Below are positions 34,456 through 48,024 of a stretch of 64,000 bases of DNA, piece by piece (position 1 is the stretch's first letter; every line of letters begins with the position of its first letter). The stretch comes from Phycomyces nitens (lineage: Eukaryota; Mucoromycota; Mucoromycetes; Mucorales; Phycomycetaceae): the NCBI GenBank assembly GCA_022702545.1, contig JAHRBC010000005.1:2480001-2544000 (forward strand). The letters run 5' to 3'. The notes beneath the pieces are model-generated. The model was given only the letters and a program-made list of their open reading frames with translations, was not told the DNA's origin and searched no databases. The position numbers were made by a program, and so were the translations under genes.

Positions 34456-37400
34456 GATAATGTGAGAGAAAGACAAGCAGGCAGGCAAAGTCAGGAATAT
34501 GTGGGGTCTGCAAAAACAAACAGCCGGTCCCTATAATTCGACTCCGATAAGGTAATATATATATATATATATAAAGGAGGTATACATGGCTATTATTATT
34601 TTTAAGATAGAGTAAGAGTGAGAGAGAGGGTGATTTGCCAAAGGGTCATTTAATTGAGTGCAGAAATATAGGGTCATTGGTGTGTGTGTGTGTATATTTT
34701 TTTATCAAACCTGTTCCCCTTCAACATATTGATGATTCTTATTTAAATCGACCTTGTAGGTCTTTTCATAGAGTATGAATACACTCCCCTTTTTTTACAA
34801 GCCCACAAAGTACTTTCAGCTCTCAAGAACCATTAATGACTTGGCAATATTTGTTGTTGTTGTTGTTTCTATAAGAAATTGACAAGCTTTGAGTGCAGGA
34901 TATTCTTCCATGTCTGATATATACAAGGAATATTCTCCAGTTTTTTTTTAAATAAATAAATTTATTATTAGAGAGAAGGGGACCTTTTAGCCTTTTATGC
35001 CTTGAACCATGACAAATCACATTGGGTGTCTTTTATTATTCAATGGGATAGGATGGGATGGTATGGGGTTTGTAGCCATTTTGTTTTTAGATATTTCCCA
35101 GACTATGACTATTCCATTATTGCACATTCACTCATACTTTTTTACATATTGGAACCAAGCTTTGTTTGGATTGTGCAAGATGTTTAGCCATTGGTTCAGC
35201 AAGACAATAAACCGTGTGCTTTTTGTTCTGGTCAGGACTCTGTACCTACACTGCCATGTTTGGTGTGTCTAGTATTGTTATTTTTGGTGTGGCTGCTTGT
35301 TATTCATTAGTTGAACAGGACTAGTGGGTTTTATCCACACGATATCACCAAGGTAGATTGAATGGTCTCGTCTCTGTTGGACTGTTTGTATATTGCTGAC
35401 AAACTTTCTCAATAATAAAATAATTCTCATTGAGTCGGTTTATTTTCCATTGTTTTGACATTTAAAATGACACAAGAGTATCTCTTGATGTAATGTATGC
35501 GTATAGTCTCTACTGATTCAGGCGTGGTCTTGGTATGGTCTTGGTGTGGTTTCAGAATCATAAATTGAATGCTTGGCATGGCTGTATTTAATCTGTGCGG
35601 AGTGGGTTGAGATTCTTAGTATTTATAGCCATTTCAACAAGAGAAACATATGGGGTGCCTTGGATTATCTAGAATAGTTTGACACCCAAAGCTTGTTGTC
35701 TTTGAAGCCAAGATATAGATCCAATCGCCCTAAAATACCAAAAAGAAGTCCTTTTATAAAGGCTAGCCGGGAAAAGGTATAGGCAAGAAAGGTAGGGGAA
35801 TTTTTCAAGTGCGTATTTTTTTGATTGTTTTTTGAAGATTAAGATCAAGGCAGTGTATGATAAATGGACTATTGGTAACCATGACAAATAGATGATGCCC
35901 TTGAGAAATCATCAGACTGGTAACCATGGCTTTGTGGTATAAATGGTATTATTAATTATAAATCAATTTTTATTTCATCTGTTGTCATGGCTTATAAATA
36001 AAAAAGAACCAGGACTTTTTTTTTTCTTTCGGGTTAAGATGGTATGACGTCTGGTATCCATATATATATAATCTGCTCATCAGCACCTCTTGTGCATCTT
36101 TACACAGATTCCTATTGTAATCTCACATGGCAATTAGCCATATTCGTAGGTGGTCAATGCGGCAATATTGTTACTGTGTAAAAAAAAGAAAAAGTGTTTT
36201 CGACAACTGATGAGCATCGCACATTGCTTCACATGATATCAAGAAAAAAAGTGGTTCTGTATGCAAATCAAATGGAAATATGAAATTGAATGATGATAAT
36301 GTATAGAAACGAATGACTTGGTAAAGGAGGAGGGAGAAGGGGGGGTCACAATTAGGTACAACCATCATGTCGACCAATTGTCTTCTAGTCGTACAACTAA
36401 TTGGATTTTTGGCGAAATACATGCCTTTTCCGGTGTCTAGTTTTCTATTGACCAGAAAGGTGGTAGGGTTTTGCACAAGAGCTCAAATGTCCTGTTCAAA
36501 ATTAGCCCAGGTGGCTGTTTGACAAAATGGGAATTTATTATGACAGTGTTGCCAGCCAAGAATATGGGGTTTAGATTAATATTCATAAATGGAGGGCTGC
36601 GAAAAAAGGAAGGAAAAAAAACAGCTGTCGTTATGGAAAAAAAAGGCTCAAGTAATTTAAAACAACTTAATGGATCATATGCATTGTTGCAGTGGGACTT
36701 TTTGGTTGCCCTGGTGATATGGACACATCTTTTTATTATTATTATTTTATTATTATTATTATTATTGAACCTCAGACTGCGAATTGTTCATATTATATAT
36801 ATAGTTTATTTAAGAAACAAAAAATAAAATAAAAAATATGCATGTATTGATTGAACAGGCGACTTTTCAAGTGTTTTCCAGACATTTGGGTAATCTTATT
36901 GTTCTATTGGATCTACTCGCTTAAACACATAATCTAAAGCATGATGTGGTACAGAGAAATATATATACATATATACATATATACATATATATACATATAC
37001 ATATACATATTTTAGTATTTTCTAGTATTTTTAATATTTTTTCTTTTAGTACAATTCAAAAAATGAAAATTCATTTTTTTTGAAAGAGAAACTGATCAGT
37101 AGAATCGAAAGACATGAAGATTGTACACCCAAATATATATGTACATATATCTTTGGGTGTATATGTGTATATGTGTGTATATAGATATATATATATATAT
37201 GTATAATAGAAAACAACAACAAGATAATAATGATAATAATAATAATAAAAAAAAGAGGGGGGAGGATAAATGATGCTATGTACGTTCGTGCTGGTGGCGC
37301 AATGTGCGACATGTTATATATATATATATAAATAAATATATAAATATATATAAAAATATATATATAAAATGTATATAGATTGATAGATAAAAGATGCTAT

Positions 37401-37742
37401 AAATGATTAAGAAAATTGTTTTGATATGAAATGCATGGTGTCTTTTTTTTTGTTTGCTTTGTTTTTGGGGGGGTCTTTGCACGCGTCGTAGTAAAAAATA
37501 AAAGTATAAGAAAAAAAGAGAGAGAGAGAGGCATAAGTGTAAATAGTCGAAAGGATTGTATGGTTTGGGTTGTTCTTCATTCAAGGCTTTTTGTTTTTTT
37601 TTGTTGGACGGGCAAGGTTGTAAGAGATGTGGTATAAGACGTGTTTTAAATGTCGAAAGTTGTTGTTTTTTTGTTTCTTCATATAGAAAGGAAAGGCTGG
37701 GGTCGTTTCTTTTGGTTTTTTAGGTTGATTTGATTTGGGTGC
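34456..37742. other. 3.3-kb A+T-rich region without a recognisable gene
   Basis: This gap holds a TA run near 34556-34572, GT-rich and TGTG stretches near 34679-34693, TATACATA-type repeats near 36960-37010 and TA-rich blocks near 37173-37200 and 37316-37390. Short open frames here (for example 36471-36827) are low-complexity and hydrophobic by composition only. It may contain distant regulatory sequences of the cyclin gene or a non-coding RNA, but I see no positive sign of either. Confidence 0.5.
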
Positions 37743-38292
37743 TTAGTATCGAACGCGGCACTGTTTTCGTTTGGTTTCACGGACACTAGAGACAGCATAA
37801 CCTGACAGACTGTCGTCTGGGTAGTCGCGCTTGGTGGCCATAGGGGGTGTGTAGACACTGAAGGAGCGAACGTGGTAGGGAGTGCAGTCGTATTCGTGGG
37901 GTGGATGTGCGATGCGAATGGGTGATATTTGAAGAGGAGTATGGGCAGGTGATGAATTTGAGGAAGATGGCAATGAGAGAACGGGTGGGTGGGGCTGTGT
38001 AGAGGGTGAAGAGTTGGAGCCGATTGAATGAGGCGAAGAAGACAGAGGTGGCGATAGAGTTGAAAGAACCGTCCAGCGTTTGCTTGCATTATTACTCAAA
38101 TTCTCGTCGTGAGTCTGAATGTCCATGATTCCTCTCTTTCTAGGTATGCGAGAGTGGCATTCACATGGATCTGCCGTGGTTTTTCTGGTGTGTGTTTGTG
38201 TAAAAGGCTGCTTTGTGGAGACTTGTTGCTGCAGAGGACTAGGTTGGCGAGGGACAAATGAGGGAGACAGTGTGACAGACCAGCCAGGGCGC

Positions 38293-38333
<41 letters not shown>

Positions 38334-39352
38334 CTGCTGCTGAGAGGCCTTTTTCTGGACTGTGGTGTCGGAAAAGGGAAAGGAGAGATCATGTAAGGTG
38401 GTCGGTTGGTTCTGTGTTTTGGCGGCGACATGCATATGCAACATATGATGCCACTGCTCAAATGTTGGCTGGGCAATGTAAAGACGATAGTCAATCAGCT
38501 CAAGAAAGATGCGCTCGGCTGCATTAATCTCGGCTACTGGAAGACCAGCAATCTTTGCCCATGCAGAATTGCGATACGTCTTGTCCTGTACAAACTTGGA
38601 GGCCACAATGAGACTCGCAAGAAACATGCGACGTCCACAACGAATATACGCGCTCTCGCACCGGACAGAATGGTTGCACGAACGCATGCACCCTTCCTGG
38701 CCATTGACTCTCTTTTGGAGACTCTCCATGATGGCCGGTCTAGACCGGAAAAGGTAAAACAAAGAGGTCTGGAGAGTAGAATAGATTGCCCGCGATCGTT
38801 TAAGGACCTCCTGGATAAAAGTGCGCAGGGGGACGACGGCGGCAGTCTTGGTAGAGGGTGAAGACGAATACCATATAGACTCGATAAGGAGCGCATTTGT
38901 GTCTAATTATAACAATGTTTGGTGAGCCAATCGTTTGGTTTTCCCCTTGGTTACTTACCCACGAGGGCCTCTACATAAGCCATGCGGCTGTTCACTGAGG
39001 GTCGCTTGACAGTCACATACCCTTGAGGTCGTTGAGGGGGATTTGTGCTGGTGAGGGTTGGTGGGGTAATGATTGCCGGAGCGAGTGTGTTCTGGGCAGA
39101 GAGCATGTTGCGGAGGGCGTACATTTCTGGGTCGGTATGAAAGTGGGCGTTGTTTGCGATGCCGAAGCTGAACTTTTCGACACTCGGCTGAAACGTAGTC
39201 GGGCCATATTCAGGCAGGCTAAAGGTTGTTGGGGCCGAGTAGCGAACGCTTGAGAGTGTTTGGGTGACCGAGATTTGGTCGTTGCGTTTGTAGCGAGAGG
39301 GAAGAGGGAGGGAGATGGATGCATACGGACCGGCTGCCAATAACGAAGTCAT
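37743..39352 (-). CDS. PHO85-type (PCL) cyclin with polyglutamine tract
   Basis: Two exons on the minus strand (39352-38959, 38902-37743) give 517 residues. The cyclin fold lies at about residues 132-270. It begins DTNALLIESIWYSS, continues VVPLRTFIQEVLKRSRAIYS, and reaches the cyclin-box core CGRRMFLASLIVASKFVQDK and then NSAWAKIAGLPVAEINAAER. This matches the Pcl1/Pcl2/Pcl5 group, which binds the Pho85 (CDK5-like) kinase and controls morphogenesis or nutrient responses. A run of 18 Gln lies at about 319-336, encoded by mixed CAG/CAA. The remaining C-terminus is Ser/Pro-rich with many SP and TP sites, plausible CDK targets. Upstream are GAAA and GA repeats. Which Pcl it corresponds to cannot be decided by eye. 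Confidence 0.85.
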
Positions 39353-39901
39353 GAAGAAAGAAGAAAAAAAGATGAGATTGCAGTAACAAGAAAGAAAGAA
39401 AGAAAGAAAGAAAGAAGAGAGAGAGAGAGAAAGCAAAGGCGAAAGATATAATTTAGAAATCAAGAGAAAAAAGGGAGACCTTTTTTTTTCTTTTTTTTTC
39501 TTGTCTATACTGAAAGACTAATAAGTAAAGGAGAAATGAGGGGTCCAGGAGGTGGAAGATAGGGAGAAAATGTTTAAAGATTGTACAAAGCCAAAAGCCG
39601 AATTACTATACAAGAAGAAAAAAATAAAAGGGCGTAGACTGGAGAACAATAAGAATATATATATTATATATTATATATTATATATTATATAAATATATAA
39701 ATATATATATATAACTTGAATTAATGTGCGGATATATAAAGGAGGGTTTGGGGGGAGGGCACAAAAGGCTACAAATCATAATAGCCATATGGTAGTCGGA
39801 CCCGAATTTTCAAATAGAAATCCCCTCTTACCAATCAAAGGTCTTATTTTCATATATGGACATGTAATTATCTTTGCTATATGTATTATAAATACATGTA
39901 T

Positions 39902-39947
<46 letters not shown>

Positions 39948-40495
39948 CTATTCAAAAAGTACCAAAACAAATACTTTTATACAATAAAATATATAGTATT
40001 GTAAAGGGTTTCACGGATTTCAAAACTGAGTGCTGGAGAGGTGTGTGAGCTAAAAAGGCCCATATGAGGTATCGCCACTTGTGCTCGTTATTATAACTCC
40101 ATTTATCTCGTGTTTAAATGGTGTGTGTAGGCTGTGTGGCAAAAAGCAATGGATGAAAAAGGCATATGCATTTTTGACCTCGAGTTGGCCAGCAAAAGAC
40201 TGTGCCTCTCAAAAAGGGAATCCAGCAGCTTTGTTACCATGGCTACAGCTCACATGGCGCCCCTTTTGTCACTAGCCAAATCACCCTCTCTCTCTCTTTC
40301 ACTCTTTCTCTTTAAAGGGCTTGACTTCTTTAATACGCCAAGTCAAAAACCCACCGTGTATTTATTTTCAGGGGCACTTCTTTATATCCTTACGTCACTT
40401 TGTTTTCACTCAACACACTGTTTTATTCGCCTTTTACGGCTCGCCCCGTGTGCAAGTAATAAAAAAACTACGCTGATTGAAAATCGATCGTCCGC
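39353..40495. repeat. Repeat-rich upstream region of the cyclin gene
   Basis: Contains a GAAA tetranucleotide run (about 39390-39415) and GA run in the presumed cyclin leader, TA-rich repeats at 39655-39715, and a long TA run at about 39908-39945. From 40000 to 40495 the sequence is less repetitive but shows no gene. Confidence 0.65.
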
Positions 40496-42106
40496 TTAAT
40501 AAGGTCGATCACGTCTTTCATGTCTGTCCTTTCTGTATGAATCATCGCGCCCACCACCCGCATGACGTCCATAATCATCGCGTCTGTCTCCCCTGCCTCC
40601 ACCCGAGCGCCCGCCTTCATCTCGGTCTCTTCCACGGTAACCTCCTCCACCTCTGCTGCTCGTTCCCATCGAGTCTGCAGGCCGACGGGCGTGGCATTTA
40701 AAGCATTCATTTCGACGGGCAAAATTGTTGGCACTACATCTAAAAGAAGGAGGGAGGATAGAAGAGGAGAGAGAGAGGGGGAGGTATTACGCGCCTGTCC
40801 TGTCACTATCTCTTGGTCTTACCCTTCGCATGTCCAGTCACCCTCCTTGGGAGGTGGGGCATTGCCACCGCCGCCTCCACCGTATCCTCCACGGCCACCG
40901 CCGCCATATCCACCTCCACGGCCACTGTCTCCACCGCGGAATCCGCCTCCGCCACTGCTTCCGCCACGACCGCCACCACCACCACCACCAAAGCGGCCTC
41001 CGACAGCTGTCCGATGGGTGAGCACAGGCAATCTCAATTATAGGTTACTTACGAGGTCCAATGGTCTTTCTTTCTGCCTTGGAAACCTGAATGATATTGC
41101 CCATGAATTCCTTGCCTTTTTAAAAAAATTGTCAAGTTGTCAAGTTGTCAGTCGAGCGAGCCACTCGGGTCTCCTTGATCCTTATTACCTCCAAACCAGT
41201 CAATGGCAGCATCAGCAGAGGGTGGATCGTCGTAGGTCAATGTGGCTATGGAACACAAACCATAAACACCAATTGATACCCTACCCTAGCCAGAGCATCT
41301 TAAAAAGGCATTAGAGCCTTGCACTTTACCATCACCCTTGGGAAGGTTCGTCGTCTTGTCAAAATAAATCCAGACTGAAAGACAGATAAGTTAAGATTCC
41401 AGCGTCCTCTTTCAGGTTGTCGCTGGCCCACGAGACATACTCTTTGGCTTCCGGGTCTTTCGATCAATCTTGAGCACTCCAATGGATCCAAAATGGGCCG
41501 CAAGTTTCTCTTCGTCTACATCCTGAGGGAGGTTGCTGATGTAGATTGTGTCGGCCTGCTTCTGGATACCGTCTAACCAAACCCTATCAATACAAAAAAA
41601 CCTACACCTCGTCGCCACACCAGAAAAAAAAAAGGGCCACTCGGTCACATCCTCTCATTCTTACCCGAGACTTCATCGACAGGAGGTCTGCTTTGACGTG
41701 ATCTGTCAGAGCGATCATACCTTCCATAGCTGGGCATCTGCTCCTGTCGATCAGCATAGTTGTCGTGCGAAGATGCTGTGTTCTTATAGTCAGTTCCATA
41801 CGCGCTATACTCGCCACCTGCATTGCTGCCTTGATATTGGCCATACGATTGAGGATCGTAAGAGTAGTATGCTGAAGCATCAGTGGTACTTCCTGAGTAC
41901 CAATTCGATGAAGATTGGTCCCCTGTAGTTTCAGCAGATTGCTGGGGTCGTGAGTGATGAGCAGAAGAGCCGTGGCTTTCATCTGGTCAGGACATTAGCA
42001 TCAGGAAAATGCAGAGCCAAAAAAATAAAAATAAAAGACAGTTTTATGACGAATGTTTACACTGCTGATGTTCATCACCGCCGTAGGTGTCCTTGGATCC
42101 TGACAT
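40496..42106 (-). CDS. FUS/TAF15-like RNA-binding protein (RRM, RGG, RanBP2 zinc finger)
   Basis: Eight exons on the minus strand (42106-42061, 41982-41665, 41572-41441, 41374-41330, 41245-41189, 41115-41053, 41006-40823, 40739-40496) give 362 residues. The N-terminal 120 residues are Ser/Tyr/Gly/Gln-rich (YDPQSYGQYQGSNAGGEYSA), a prion-like low-complexity region. An RRM spans about 128-213 with RNP2 TIYISNLP, then LPKGDATLTYDDPPSADAAI and DWFGGKEFMGNIIQVS. A Gly/Arg-rich region follows. A RanBP2-type zinc finger, DWTCEGCSANNFARRNECFK ending CHARR, spans about 280-305, and a second RGG tail ends the protein. This domain order is that of the animal FET family (FUS, EWS, TAF15), RNA-binding proteins acting in transcription and splicing. 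Orthology versus convergent architecture is not settled. The acceptor after exon 2 is the second AG, as the first gives a stop. Confidence 0.88.
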
Positions 42107-43993
42107 GCTGGAAACTGATGCTTATATCTTATTTCAGAGAAGAAACAAGAAAAACAAAAAAATGGTCATCAAACCGTAGTGAAAGTCACTACACAATCAC
42201 AATCCAGGCGGCATGCTATTACGTCATACAAGTTTTTCAACAAGACTTTTTAGTTGGACCGGACTCAACTTGCAAACTCTCTTGTCTATAACCCAGCCGC
42301 ACCAGGCACATGTCATTTGTCCGCATACTTAGCCACACTTTTTTCTTTTTTTGGCATTCTAGATTTTAAATATCTTTATATATATATATATATATATCTT
42401 ATAAAAAATCCAAGTCGCAAATGTATGTATGTGTGTGTGTGTGTATGTGTTTTTCTTCTTCTTTTGGTGGGATATTAAAGGGCTTGGAAGCATAGATATG
42501 TTGGTAACATTGATACAAGAGAACAAATGGGCAATTAGAATGGAAGGTTACTACAGGATTATCGATATCTTATAGTGGCTATAGACCACACTTCCATTGT
42601 AGGAAAAAAAATCATTAATTGTTGATTGATCATGGCAAGTGTGATTTGGCACGATATTACTATATCCAACCATATAGATTATAATAGATGGGACCATCAG
42701 TGGGGGAAATAAGCCTTTTAATAAGCATTCTGGATACATGGTAACTCGTAAAGACAGTTTGTATGGATCAATTTCTTGTCCAATGTCTGCACTGTATATC
42801 TTGATGTCCCTGAGAATCTTTGTTTGTATTCTACATTCTGCATCTGGTGGTAACCCCCAAAAAAACACACACTTGCAATCTGGAATACATTGTTGTAGGC
42901 GAGGATCCAAAAATCAATTACACTTGTGGGCCTGGCTCAAACGACAATGTATCTCAATGGTGCTCTCAAGATATATGTAAATGGGCCACATTATAAACAT
43001 GCCACTTTATATAAGGGCAAACATACTCTTGGACATTGTAAAAAACAAATAAAAAAGGGAAGATCTGGATGGCTCAAAAGACCTTGCAAAAATATGTGAT
43101 AGTTTCATCTAATTTGTTACACAACAAAATGGTCGGTGGACAGGTTAAGAATCAGAAATCTAGGCGCAAATGTCTCGACAAATCTTATATTATATTTGTT
43201 GTAACAAGCAGTTTGTGAATATTGTGCACGTGTAGAATTGAGCATAGCTGCAAAATAAAGAAAGCCTTTTTTTTTCTCCAGTAATTCATAAGCCTGTTGT
43301 ACAGAATAGATATCGAATTTTGAGCCAACATGGAAAATGGTATATATATTTTTATTTCATTTTCTTTGTTTGCTTACATGTTTGACAGTATAGGATATTT
43401 ATATATATGCATTGTAGCTAGTTATAGACACATATTTTGAATTATTTATATAATGATTACAGATTATCATTATTATTGGCTCTCATTAGGGTAACAATTA
43501 CCACTACTTATTGATACATTGGAGAAATGGAGCTCAAAGGTGATTTGTAATGGAATCTAGGTACATTAGAGTCCAAAACGCTCTTGGGTTCATTTGTATT
43601 GTTATTTTTGGAAAAGACACGTTGTAAAATACCCAAGAGCATATGGGGGGAGAAGGGAGGTTTTTTTTTGTTCAATCGTCCGTAACACAGGTACAAGGCA
43701 TGTCTCCAAGTTCTTTTAATAAAATAAAATAATATTATTTTTTATTTATTTATTTTACAAGCCATTCACACTTGCTTTTATTATCAACTCGTCCTTAGTA
43801 TCATCTATTTCTTTTTTCTTTTTTAAAATGCTCATCCAGAGCCAATCTCTATCATGGCCTTTTAGATTCCCAATACTTTTATATATTTATTTTTATATAT
43901 TTTTTACTTATATAGAAAATAAAAATAGTCACATTAATTTTTTCACAGTCCTTCTCACGTGACTTGCAAAGAAAGAGCCAGTACGCAATAGTA
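42107..43993. other. Intergenic region with one unassigned minus-strand frame
   Basis: About 1.9 kb. TA and GTGT runs lie near 42378-42398 and 42429-42450. On the minus strand, 42910-42551 stays open for 119 codons and reads somewhat like protein (GLPPDAECRIQTKILRDIKI) but has no upstream ATG in frame and no family I know. It could be a fragment of a decayed gene. The rest is A+T-rich without coding character. Confidence 0.4.
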
Positions 43994-44403
43994 ATGCTCA
44001 AACATGTCCTTGTCATGGTTTGGCCAGTAGTCCTAGATGCAGACCTTGAGTCGTTGGCCAATGCCATTCAACAAACACCAACAAACAATGGAAATGAGAT
44101 GCTTAATGAGACTCAGAGTTCCGTCTATCTTTCCATCAAAAAACTAAAGATATACTTGCCAAACGACGGCAGGAAATTGATAACGGTAGATAAGACGTCT
44201 GTCTATTGTTGAACGAGGCCAAGAAGAAAGAAAGAAAAATAAATGAATAAATGCAATTATATAGTGGGCATACACGGTCCTTAGTCAAAGAATTCCACAA
44301 AATGGTAATACATTTATAGAGATATAAACCATTTCTTTTTTTTCTTTAAAAAAAAGGGCCAATAAATATATACAAGAAAATAAATGAATGAAATGTATGA
44401 ATC

Positions 44404-44439
<36 letters not shown>

Positions 44440-47400
44440 TATCACATCATTCACACAAAACATCCAAGGATAGATGCGAAAAACACCAAGGCAAAGAATA
44501 GTGCGCATATCATGAGAGATAAGATCAACACGGCGTTGATTGAGCTGATATCTGAATCTGTGGTCTTTCTTGAAGCTACAAGAGAAAGGTAAGCCAAAGA
44601 CTATTTTGATAATTTACAATGTCTCAATCTTTTTTTTTTGATGCCCCAGAGCCCTCGATGTGCTCTTTAATGTAAGTGGTCTTTGAATGTTCAATACAAG
44701 CAGACCAATATATGTTTTCTAGTTGGTCACCGTTTCTATGGAAACCATAAACACAATGTCATGGTTACTTTGCTTTACTATCAACCGTCGTCCTTCTCTA
44801 CTTATACCACGTCTACATCAATACTTGATCTACAGTCTAAAGATTCACCAGAATCCGCTCTTGGACACTACTGTGTAGGGTCCTGTTCATGCGCATGATC
44901 TGCAACTCATCACTTGTATACCCTAGGGAACATTGTACAGACGATCAAAAGAAGTTGGTTGCTTTAGGCGCCAAGACGTTTGGATACCTACTCAAACATC
45001 AAAATGCTCTAGTTCGGAAATCTGTAATCGATCTATTTGAAGAGTACTTTGGACAAATGAAAGACCAGGACACTGCAATGGAATCAAATCCAGAGTCTTT
45101 TGGTATATGAAAGCTAAATTCTTATAAGATTTCGCTGGCTGATACACTATTATAGTAAAAGATGATCTTCAGAGATACTACCTAGGCTACATCTTTGTTC
45201 TACCAAAGATATCCCCAGAACTGATAGAGGGTGTGTTACAATGTGCTCAATTGATCTGCACTAATTTCCAATTGCATTCTATTTAGCTTGTTGGACCGAG
45301 ATGTTCAAGAAGTTGTTCCAGAATGACTCGGCTGGAACCATGTTTATGTACGAGCGTGAGTCAGAGTATTCTAGGATCTGTACACCATCAGGGTATGTAT
45401 TGATCATGCAAATACTGATCTATACTGAACTTTATTGACCTTTACTGATCTATACTGATATTTAAGCAGAGAACATAGCATTGTCAGTGTGTTTCCTCAG
45501 TGGCTATCCAATGTCGCATTTAGCAAGGATAGCCTTATTATGAAACACGCCCTCGACGTTGCTGTCATGTTGGACACGATGGCGTATGACCCCCGTCTGA
45601 ACCTTGGCCATCTGATACCAGTAAACAATCAATATTGCTCTGCAAAAACAACAACTAATCATCAGTCTCCCTATAGGCCGGTGATAAGTCGATTCTGGAC
45701 TCCATGCGACCATCTTTTGAGCAATTGGATCTTCAGCCTTCATCTATAGATCTTGTAGACTGGACAATATCCATATTGGAGTCCAAGTCACATGTGCGTG
45801 GAGTCGATAGTCTAAAGATTGCCCTCTTCTTGATGCAGTTGCTTATATTCAAATGCGACACTGAAGAAGAAGCGGCCAAGATGCTTGTCAGTATCATCAC
45901 TCAGTTGGATAAGCCAAATGTTAAGCCAGAGTCCAGCACTGGTACCCGCTACTTGGTCCTGAATCTTGTAGCTTCTGCAGAGACGAAATGGCCAAATGTA
46001 TTTCAGTAAGTACCTTACTTTGGATGTCCTATTAAAAAGAAAAGAAAAACGCCTTGCTCCAAATCGGTATTTTGAGAGTGCTTGGCTTTGGCTTTGGAAT
46101 GGGACACCATTGATTTGATATATATATATACATACTGGCCCAATTCAGTCAAGTATCACTAACTTGTTCTCTTTTAGGGTTGTATTGGAAAAGATCTTTT
46201 CGCATGCAATCGCCCTCCATATCGCAGATAGCGAAGGGTCGGTCAGTGTAGAAAAGATCTTGGCGAATCTGGCCATGCTTTTTGAGGAAACAGATGAAGC
46301 ATATGGACTAGATGGGATAAGACCCGGGTTTAGTGCCTTTCAGACCTATATTGTTGATCATTGGCAGCAGGTCCTACTTTTGTTTGTTAGCCACCCATCA
46401 ATGGAGTGCAGGGCCATGGGTTATCGTGTTTTGGCCAATTCAAAGCTATGGAAACATACTGGAGCCAATGTTCAGCCGATACAGATATCAAAGATGTTGA
46501 CAGAAGCATGGTTTAGACACATGAAACACAGATTCCTACGTATCACACCTCAGGAACGTGAAGAAGAAGTCTCTGTCCTCGAAGAACTTGAGCGTCTGAG
46601 TAAGAAAACTCGCGTGGGTAACACCGCCTTGTTCCCTAGTACTAAACTGTCTGTAGTTGTTGGATGCTGTCAGACCCTTGTTCTGGCAAAATCTATCCTG
46701 TGTTTGGCCCTTGACTTTATTATGCAAGGAGCCCTAGAGATATTTCCTCCAGTAGATCCTAATGTTCTGCAGAGGGAAAAGACCAGTCTGCTCGACAAAG
46801 TCAGAGAGAACAAGCCTGCGATGGAGATCAGGTCCCAAATAAACCGGCCGCCTCAATTCATAACCATGACAAATCTCTTTAATGGAGAGCTGTAAGTACC
46901 TCTTTTTTTGGAGAGCTCCTTGTTGGTTATATATATATAAAAACAAGCTTAATTCCAAGACCACCTGGGGACTCAGAGTCTACTTCCTTTTTTTAGAGAT
47001 TTCAGGGATAAAACCTATATAGACAACATTCAACGTACAGCAAGGCTTTTTTACAGCTTCCGTGATTCCAAGGAAACCACACGAGGTAAGGTTTTTTAAA
47101 ACGTGTCATTTTGATGCTCTCCTTGAAATTTACTGGGATACAGAACACACGATCGCCGTGAGCCTTAGCATACTTTCTCATTTGACATCAAAATGGCCAA
47201 GACAAAAGGTTTCCTTGGAGGCCTATGATAACGTCCTCCCAAAGAACATCCCTTATGCAAGGTACACACCAATTGGGAACAAACCCCATCTAACCAACCA
47301 CTTTTCAAACATTTACTCAACGCTCCTCTAGTGACATTACCACCGGAAATGCGTTTAAAGATCACCCTGCTTTATTCTTGATTATAGAGCAATGCTCAGC

Positions 47401-47931
47401 TATAACCACATCTCCTATCAGTGACACTACACGCAGTATACTGGTGTATTTCATTGCGTTTTGGCACATGCCCGAGGTTGCAAAAGAGACAATGACCTTG
47501 AAGTATGCCACCCAACTAGAAGAGACGTCTAGGATCATGATCCTATTGAATTCGGTAATTGTGTTTTTTTTTCATAACCAGGCAATCCAACTTATCTATC
47601 TGGTCAATAGCATCTCCCCTTGTCCCTCCAATCTGTCTACAAGCTCTTTCCGTTTATGTCTGCCCAGGACCTTGGTGATATTCTTTATCAGGCTATTTGG
47701 CCCTACATTAGATGGCATTCGAGTGCTTCAGACATGGATATCCCTGGATTGGGTCCTACTGCTGCCCCCTCTCAAGACACCCTTCGTACTGAATCAGAAT
47801 TGACAAACCAGTGCATTAAGAAGCTGGCATTAATTTATAGTCGAAGACTAAAGAAGCTAGAGCGCGTTCCCTTGTGGCATGCAGCCCTTCAAGAAGTAGG
47901 ACGTGACCTGGCTTTAGATGTCAATGAATAA
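43994..47931 (+). CDS. INTS5: Integrator complex subunit 5-like protein
   Basis: Fifteen exons (43994-44185, 44265-44304, 44474-44588, 44650-44671, 44723-44874, 44927-45102, 45156-45230, 45287-45392, 45470-45620, 45677-46005, 46178-46891, 46997-47085, 47144-47261, 47332-47554, 47611-47931) give about 940 residues of all-helical, HEAT-like sequence. Human INTS5 is about 1019. Three blocks fit INTS5 as I remember it: NLVTVSMETINTMSWLLCFT then LLIPRL; DDQKKLVALGAKTFGYLLKH then ALVRKSVIDLFEEYF; and near the C-terminus HLPLSLQSVYKLFPFMSAQD then ILYQAIWPYIRWH. INTS5 is a scaffold of the Integrator backbone, which cleaves nascent RNA and terminates paused Pol II. The start is uncertain; exons further upstream are possible, as the frame stays open before 43994. 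Assignment is tentative, helped by INTS7 nearby. Confidence 0.6.
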
Positions 47932-48024
47932 TCTACTGCGTGACTTGTTCTTCACAGGAGCTTTCGCTCTTTAAAAATAAATGTAAACACCTTGCGAGGG
48001 CCATGTATACCTTGAGCAATCATA

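Noticed and set aside
36471..36827. Plus-strand frame of 118 codons with a hydrophobic end.
   Set aside because: The apparent membrane segment is translated ATT/TTA repeat DNA.
38119..38343. Plus-strand frame ending in a run of Cys.
   Set aside because: It is the antisense of the polyglutamine tract of the cyclin gene.
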